This document shows, in pieces, positions 59,253 to 64,000 of a DNA stretch of 64,000 bases (position 1 is the stretch's first letter; the number at the start of each line of letters is the position of its first letter). The notes beneath the pieces are model-generated. The model saw only the letters and a program-made list of their open reading frames with translations. It made no database searches and was not told the DNA's origin. Position numbers and translations under genes: made by a program. Source of the stretch: Granulicatella elegans (lineage in GTDB: Bacteria > Bacillota > Bacilli > Lactobacillales > Aerococcaceae); assembly GCF_020735385.1 (NCBI RefSeq), contig NZ_CP085953.1:1826621-1890620 (forward strand), written 5' to 3'.

Positions 59253-60155
59253 TCACTTTTTCATAAGACGAGCCAATATCGCACTGACTAATATCCAAAT
59301 TCCTAAAATAATTCCTAACGCAATTCCCCAACCATGAGAATGTTCTGTAAAAGGAATTTGCACATTCATTCCAAAAAATCCCGTCACAATATCCGGAACC
59401 GTTAAAAGAATAGAAATAACCGTTAATAATTTCATCGTATCATTCAAATTATTATTCAAAACATTATTATACGTACCCGATAATTGCTGCAAAATTTGAA
59501 GATTAATCGAAGTCATTTCCACTAGCTGCTTTGCTTCAATTAAACTATCCTCTAACTCTTCTTTTTCTACATCATCTAAAACCTTAAATACAGATTGAGT
59601 TTTCAATTGCTCTAATACAATCGCATTTTGTTTAGTAGCTGAAACTAAATACACACTACCGATTTCCAAATCAGATAAAGCAAACAAGTTTTTCTTTGTT
59701 GTTTTTTTTCGTAACATCTGACTTAATAACCCTTGTTCTTTTTTTAATTTTTCAATTTTTGAAAAATAATATTCCGTAATCATAAACAAACTGGAAAATA
59801 AAAATGTAAACAGAGACATATCTGGTCTTTCTTCTAATTCCTCTTTCATTGCTTGAACAATGTATTCATTATGATGGTTTGTAATCGTAATAATTTGATT
59901 TCTACGTACAATAAATGTCATAGGAATTGTTTCGTATTGACTTGAATTTAATGATTGCTTAATCACATTATAAATAACAATCAATGTTTCTTTACGTCGA
60001 TCATATTCAATATGAGCACGCTCATGTTCATCAAGGGCATACTCTAACATTTCACTATCAATTTCATACTTATCATAGATAGATGAATACTCACTAATTA
60101 AATCAGAATTTATATTAATCCACGAACAAGAATTTCCAAAATTTACTACCGCCAT
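59253..60155 (-). CDS. corA: CorA-family magnesium/divalent cation transporter
   Basis: 300 residues; cytosolic alpha/beta domain and long stalk helix, then two C-terminal membrane helices with the GMN selectivity motif in GFFGMNVQIPF. AAAGGAGAAGGTT precedes the ATG. Second Mg transporter of the window beside MgtE. Confidence 0.93.
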   Translation of the reverse strand: MAVVNFGNSCSWININSDLISEYSSIYDKYEIDSEMLEYALDEHERAHIEYDRRKETLIVIYNVIKQSLNSSQYETIPMTFIVRRNQIITITNHHNEYIVQAMKEELEERPDMSLFTFLFSSLFMITEYYFSKIEKLKKEQGLLSQMLRKKTTKKNLFALSDLEIGSVYLVSATKQNAIVLEQLKTQSVFKVLDDVEKEELEDSLIEAKQLVEMTSINLQILQQLSGTYNNVLNNNLNDTMKLLTVISILLTVPDIVTGFFGMNVQIPFTEHSHGWGIALGIILGIWILVSAILARLMKK

Positions 60156-60237
60156 AACCTTCTCCTTTAAAATATTTTTTATACCAATTTATTATATTTT
60201 AAATAAGGAGGAATAACAAATAGTATAAACAAAAAAG

Positions 60238-60313
60238 ACTTCCCATAGCAGTATATGCATGAGACAGCAAAGCTGGCTGCAAGCGTCCTAATACTGCCAT
60301 ACAAGGAAAGTCT
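60238..60313. repeat. BOX-like repeat, copy 8 (short form)
   Basis: AGACTTCCCATAGCAGTAT left arm, core GCATGAGACAGCAAAGCTGG then CTGCAAGCGTCC, right arm ATACTGCCATACAAGGAAAG then TCT. Confidence 0.8.
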
Positions 60314-60355
60314 AATTAACTATACGTACTCTAATATTTATCCGTACAAATACAA

Positions 60356-60495
60356 ATGACTTTTTGCAGTAGTACAAGTAATAGAATCTGTTACACAGAT
60401 TCTATCACTGGAAAAATCAAGACCTTAGGCTTGATTTTTAGCCAAGAGACCGCCAGGGCTTCTGGCGTCCTAGTACTGCTATATAGAAAACTCTA
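60356..60495. repeat. BOX-like repeat, copy 9 (two internal modules)
   Basis: Left arm AATGACTTTTTGCAGTAGTAC; module B1 AATAGAATCTG-TTAC-ACAGATTCTAT (60380-60405); module B2 AAAAATCAAG-ACCTTAGG-CTTGATTTTT (60412-60439); core CAAGAGACCGCCAGGGCTT then CTGGCGTCC; right arm TAGTACTGCTATATAGAAAA. Compared with copies 3 and 5 both strands of the B2 stem changed together. Confidence 0.85.
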
Positions 60496-60506
60496 TACGT
60501 AATCTA

Positions 60507-62312
60507 TTACTCTTCGTTCATCAACGCTTCTAATTGTTCTAGTCGTTGTTCGAACACATTCATTGCATCATATAGATATTGAGTTTGAGTCATATCTACC
60601 CCTGCTTTTTTCATAACCTCAATCGGTTTGTCACTACGTCCAGCACGTAAGTAGTTTAAGTAAGCCTCTAAATCTTCAGGAGTACCATGTAAAATCTTAT
60701 CTGCTAAAGCAGTTGCAGCAGCCATACCAGTTGCATATTGATATACATAGTAATTCATATAGAAGTGAGGAATACGAGTCCACTCATACGCAATCTCTTC
60801 ATCTTGAATCACATTTGCATAATATTTTTTATTAATTGCAGCATAAATCTCAGCCATTGCTGCTTGAGTTAATGGCTCACCTTTTTGATCCGCCACATGA
60901 ATTTGATGCTCAAATTCAGCAAATTGAGTTTGACGGAAAATAGTTGATTTCACACGATTTAAATAATTATTTAAAATATATTTTTGACTCTCTTTATCCG
61001 TATGTTTCTTCAATAAGTAGTCTGTTAATAAGTTTTCATTCGTTGTAGAAGCAATTTCTGCTAAGAAAATTGAATAATCCCCATATTGGAATGGTTGAGT
61101 ATGACGAGTGAAATAACTATGCGCACTATGTCCTAATTCATGCACTAATGTAAAGAAATTACTTAAATCATCGTGCCAGTTTAATAAAATATAAGGCGCA
61201 GTTGCATAACCACCTGATGAATAACCACCACTACGTTTACCAACATTTTCAGCAACATCAATCCAACGTTGATCATAGGCTTGTTTAAGAATATCTTGAT
61301 ATTCTTCCCCTAATGGTTTCAATGCTTCAAAGGTTGCTTTAGAAGCTTCTTCATAATTGTAAGTAATTGGAGCTTCACCAGTAATTGGAACATACATATC
61401 ATACATATGTAATTCATCTAATCCTAAAGCTTTTTGTTGTAAAGCAATATAACGGTGTAATAATGGTAATTTTTCATTCACAACTTTTACTAATGCATCA
61501 AACACTTCTTCAGGAACTTGATTAGAAGATAATGCTGCTTGACGGCTTGATTCATAGTTGCGAGCTAACGCTTTAAAGTTATGAGCTTTCACTTCTGAAC
61601 CTAATGTACTTGCGAATGTATTTTTCAATTGAATATATGGTTTATATTTTGTTTCAAATGCATTTTTACGCACATCACGGTTTGTTGACTCTAAGAAAGT
61701 TGTGTAATTTCCGTGAGTTAATTCCACTTCTTCCCCATTTTCGTTTTTGATAGAACCAAATTTAAGATCCGCATTATTTAAGAAATTGAATGTTTTTCCT
61801 GGCCCAGAGAAAACTTCATTTGCTTTTGATAATAGTGCTTCTTCACGATCGGATAATACGTGACCTTTACGAATACGAGCTGCTTCTAATGCAACACGGA
61901 ATTCTTCCAAACGTGGTTCTTCTTTAAAGAATTTTTCAAATTCTTCATCTGATTTTTCTAAAATAGCTGGTTCAAACCATGATGAAGCACCTGATAATTC
62001 AACATATACTGAGAAAGCACGTTGATTTAATACTTGATTTTCATCATTTGTAGTATCTTGGTCTGCTTTTAAGTGTGAATACACATAAGCTGTTTCAATT
62101 TTTTCTTCTACTTGATTGGATAATAATAAGTAGTTATATAAATTTTCACCAGATTGTAAAGCTGTTTCTTTACTTGCAGCAATTACTGGAATTTTTTCTG
62201 ATACAAAAGCTAAATCAGCCTCAAAACCAGAATTATCTGGATAAATTAATGTTAAGTCCCATGTTAATTCTACAGGAACTTCTTCACGAGTTAATGGTTT
62301 TTTATCACTCAT
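60507..62312 (-). CDS. pepF: Oligoendopeptidase F
   Basis: Zn metallopeptidase (M3) that cleaves 7-17-residue peptides in the cytosol. 601 residues from ATG 62312 (GTGGGAGAACAA upstream; ATG 62330 lacks a binding site). Active site LVHELGHSAHSYF with HExxH, third ligand Glu in AEIASTTNE. Divergent from the metal ATPase gene. Confidence 0.96.
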   Translation of the reverse strand: MSDKKPLTREEVPVELTWDLTLIYPDNSGFEADLAFVSEKIPVIAASKETALQSGENLYNYLLLSNQVEEKIETAYVYSHLKADQDTTNDENQVLNQRAFSVYVELSGASSWFEPAILEKSDEEFEKFFKEEPRLEEFRVALEAARIRKGHVLSDREEALLSKANEVFSGPGKTFNFLNNADLKFGSIKNENGEEVELTHGNYTTFLESTNRDVRKNAFETKYKPYIQLKNTFASTLGSEVKAHNFKALARNYESSRQAALSSNQVPEEVFDALVKVVNEKLPLLHRYIALQQKALGLDELHMYDMYVPITGEAPITYNYEEASKATFEALKPLGEEYQDILKQAYDQRWIDVAENVGKRSGGYSSGGYATAPYILLNWHDDLSNFFTLVHELGHSAHSYFTRHTQPFQYGDYSIFLAEIASTTNENLLTDYLLKKHTDKESQKYILNNYLNRVKSTIFRQTQFAEFEHQIHVADQKGEPLTQAAMAEIYAAINKKYYANVIQDEEIAYEWTRIPHFYMNYYVYQYATGMAAATALADKILHGTPEDLEAYLNYLRAGRSDKPIEVMKKAGVDMTQTQYLYDAMNVFEQRLEQLEALMNEE

Positions 62313-62413
62313 TTGTTCTCCCACCTTCATTTTTAAGATATGAAATCATTCTACTATGAATTTTTAAATTTATAAAGAGAAAATCCTTAAAAATTAAGAC
62401 TTTCTTATCTTCT

Positions 62414-62454
62414 TTCATTCTCAATTAGCTTATTGAGAATGAATTTCACTCTCA
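62414..62454. promoter_or_regulatory. Triple half-site operator between pepF and the metal ATPase
   Basis: ATTGAGAATGAA occurs inverted (62414-62425), direct (62432-62443) and again inverted with changes (62444-62454), making two overlapping palindromes. The spacing and the TGAGAAT unit, also found in the nox box, point to a Fur-family protein. The first pair could also act as a terminator. Confidence 0.55.
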
Positions 62455-62460
62455 TCTAGT

Positions 62461-62475
62461 TTAGAACCATTCTAA
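62461..62475 (+). promoter_or_regulatory. PerR-type box upstream of the metal ATPase
   Basis: TTAGAACCATTCTAA matches the 7-1-7 PerR box TTATAATNATTATAA at 12 of 14 positions and is further flanked by CTAG/CTAG. It lies 57 bases before the ATG. Confidence 0.65.
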
Positions 62476-62531
62476 TCTAGGAGATTTTATGTTATGCTTT
62501 ATTCACAAATAAAACATGAGGTGAATAAATT

Positions 62532-64000
62532 ATGAACATTTTAGAACAAAAACAAATCCGCTATACAATTGCCTGCGGAACCTTCATTATCTCAGGACTA
62601 GCTACTAGCTTCCACGGATATAATCTAGCATCCGTGATTTGCTACTTACTAGCATTTTTAATTGGAGGACATCAATCAGCCATTGAAGGAATCCAAGAAA
62701 CAATTCAAGAACAACATTTAAATGTTGACTTATTAATGGTATTAGCAGCAATCGGTGCTTCTATTATTGGTTACTGGTTAGAAGGAGCTTTATTAATTTT
62801 TATTTTCTCATTAAGTGGAGCTCTTGAAGAATATGCTATGGCAAAAAGTGAAAAATCAATGACAGAATTATTAAACTTACAACCAAAAACTGCAACTCGT
62901 ATCCGTGATGGTCACTATGAAACAGTAGACGTTGAAGATTTAGCAATTAATGATGTTATTTTCATTAAAAAAGGTGAAGCGGTTCCAATGGATGCTATTC
63001 TAACAGAAGGTGAAAGTTTATTTGATGAAAGTATGATCAATGGTGAGCCACTTCCAGCAAATAAAAAAGTAGGCGATGAAATTTTTGCAGGAAGTATTAA
63101 TTTACATCAATCTTGTACAGCTACTGTTCACAAAAATGCAGATGAAACTGTGATGGCTTCAATTATTCGTTTAGTAGAAGAAGCACAAGAACAAGAAACA
63201 AAAACAAGTAGCTTTATTAATAAAATTGAAGACTCATATGTAAAAGTTGTATTAGTATTAGTCCCATTAGCAATTGCTCTATTCTACTTTGGATTCCAAT
63301 GGACTTGGCAAGAATCATTCTATAGAGGAATGATCTTATTAACAGTTATGTCTCCATGTGCCTTAGTTGCATCTGCTAGCCCTGCTATTTTAGCAAGTTT
63401 ATCCAATGCAGCAAAACAAGGGATTTTATTAAAAGGTGGAGAAGCTTTAGAACAATTATCTTCAATTGAATCAATTGTTTTAGATAAAACTGGTACATTA
63501 ACAAAAGGAAAACCAACTGTTCAAAATGCAGTAATTGTAAATGAAAATGAAGAAGAAGTTCATGCAATGATGTATGAAATGGAAATCCGTTCAACTCACC
63601 CATTAGGAAAATCTATTACAGCTTATACACATGCTTACAAAAATTCTGATGCAATTTCATTTGACAGCTTTGAAGAAGTAATTGGAAATGGATTAATAGC
63701 AACAGCTCAAGGTGCAACTTGGAAAATTGGTAAATTAGCTTGGATTGATGCAGAATGGAAACAACACACAGCATTAGCTTCTGACATTGAAAAACACTTA
63801 GAACAAAGTGAAATTGTTTTAGCAATTGAAAAAAATGGACAATTAATTGGTTTTTATGCCATTACAGATGAAATTAAAGAAAGTAGCCAATCTGTACTAC
63901 ACTACTTTAACAAAGAAAACATTCAAACAATTATGATGACTGGGGATTCAGAATCAACTGCCGAAGCTATAGCAAAACATTTAGAAATCTCTGATTATCA
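62532..64000 (+). CDS. P1B4-type metal efflux ATPase (PfeT/PmtA/ZosA-like), 3' end cut
   Basis: 489 codons to the window edge. No N-terminal metal-binding domain; membrane helices near 10-45 and 65-100, an A domain whose TGE motif reads NGEP (171-173), metal-site SPC at 274-276 in VMSPCALVASASP, phosphorylation Asp318 in DKTGTLTKG, and the HP motif STHPLGKSI. SPC with this layout is typical of P1B4 Fe(II)/Co/Zn exporters. GAGGTGAATAAATT precedes the ATG. The PerR box upstream supports a role like PfeT or PmtA, exporting Fe(II) under peroxide stress. Confidence 0.9.
   Translation, partial: MNILEQKQIRYTIACGTFIISGLATSFHGYNLASVICYLLAFLIGGHQSAIEGIQETIQEQHLNVDLLMVLAAIGASIIGYWLEGALLIFIFSLSGALEEYAMAKSEKSMTELLNLQPKTATRIRDGHYETVDVEDLAINDVIFIKKGEAVPMDAILTEGESLFDESMINGEPLPANKKVGDEIFAGSINLHQSCTATVHKNADETVMASIIRLVEEAQEQETKTSSFINKIEDSYVKVVLVLVPLAIALFYFGFQWTWQESFYRGMILLTVMSPCALVASASPAILASLSNAAKQGILLKGGEALEQLSSIESIVLDKTGTLTKGKPTVQNAVIVNENEEEVHAMMYEMEIRSTHPLGKSITAYTHAYKNSDAISFDSFEEVIGNGLIATAQGATWKIGKLAWIDAEWKQHTALASDIEKHLEQSEIVLAIEKNGQLIGFYAITDEIKESSQSVLHYFNKENIQTIMMTGDSESTAEAIAKHLEISDY

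Overview
The window is AT-rich, densely coded low-GC Firmicute DNA. MutS2, ZapA, EzrA, LiaFSR, SUF (C-D-S-U-B), LuxS, SpxH, RelQ and PepV/PepF point to Lactobacillales. From memory of gene order and protein style a Carnobacteriaceae member such as Granulicatella fits best; this genus call is inference. No rRNA, tRNA, CRISPR array or replication origin was seen.

Layout. 1-9.2 kb (minus): mutS2 (3' end cut by the window), cvpA, zapA, ezrA, pepV, an RsuA-type pseudouridine synthase and a YtgP/MurJ-type flippase. 9.4-14.7 kb (minus): the liaF-liaS-liaR envelope-stress operon, ftsK and a DUF1033 gene. 14.8-18.1 kb: acylphosphatase, yidC, luxS and a membrane-anchored EEP-fold hydrolase. 18.3-23.5 kb (minus): the complete sufCDSUB operon. 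23.7-29.3 kb: a class-I glutaminase-like peptidase, then a minus cluster of rodA, a YusI-like thioredoxin-fold protein, a GcvH-like protein and a MurM/FemX-like ligase, then nox. 29.7-48.1 kb is the accessory zone: an AIPR-type gene facing a frameshifted XRE regulator, several decayed small genes, DUF3290/DUF421, csbD, an intact IS1182-type element, a TraX-like pseudogene, a GST, a Streptococcus-like glucose/maltose PTS gene with a companion EEP hydrolase, a dead IS21 element, and a cellobiose-type PTS operon with its PRD regulator and an orphan RarA C-terminal-like protein. 48.1-50.4 kb (minus): rplM-rpsI and infC-rpmI-rplT with leader RNAs. 50.5-64 kb: a DUF6287 lipoprotein, mgtE, a cell-wall amidase, the yjbH-to-yjbO-like block (rluD, nadK, relQ, CYTH, spxH), rnhC, corA, pepF and a PerR-box-preceded P1B4 metal efflux ATPase cut by the window end.

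Themes. (1) At least nine copies of a modular, palindromic intergenic repeat are scattered over the window. They resemble pneumococcal BOX elements in design, share a core (GAGAC, a small variable hairpin, then a GCTGCTGGCGTCC-like tail), and carry optional internal hairpins whose stems differ by paired substitutions. (2) The LiaS kinase has Tyr in place of the conserved phospho-accepting His (RELYD instead of RELHD) although its ATPase domain looks intact. (3) Between 30.9 and 42.7 kb there are six in-frame nonsense codons in four genes and three single-base frameshifts at A tracts in three others, while core genes on both sides are open. (4) Two related ~0.2-0.4 kb segments in the same orientation flank the 37.8-47.6 kb block of imported PTS genes.
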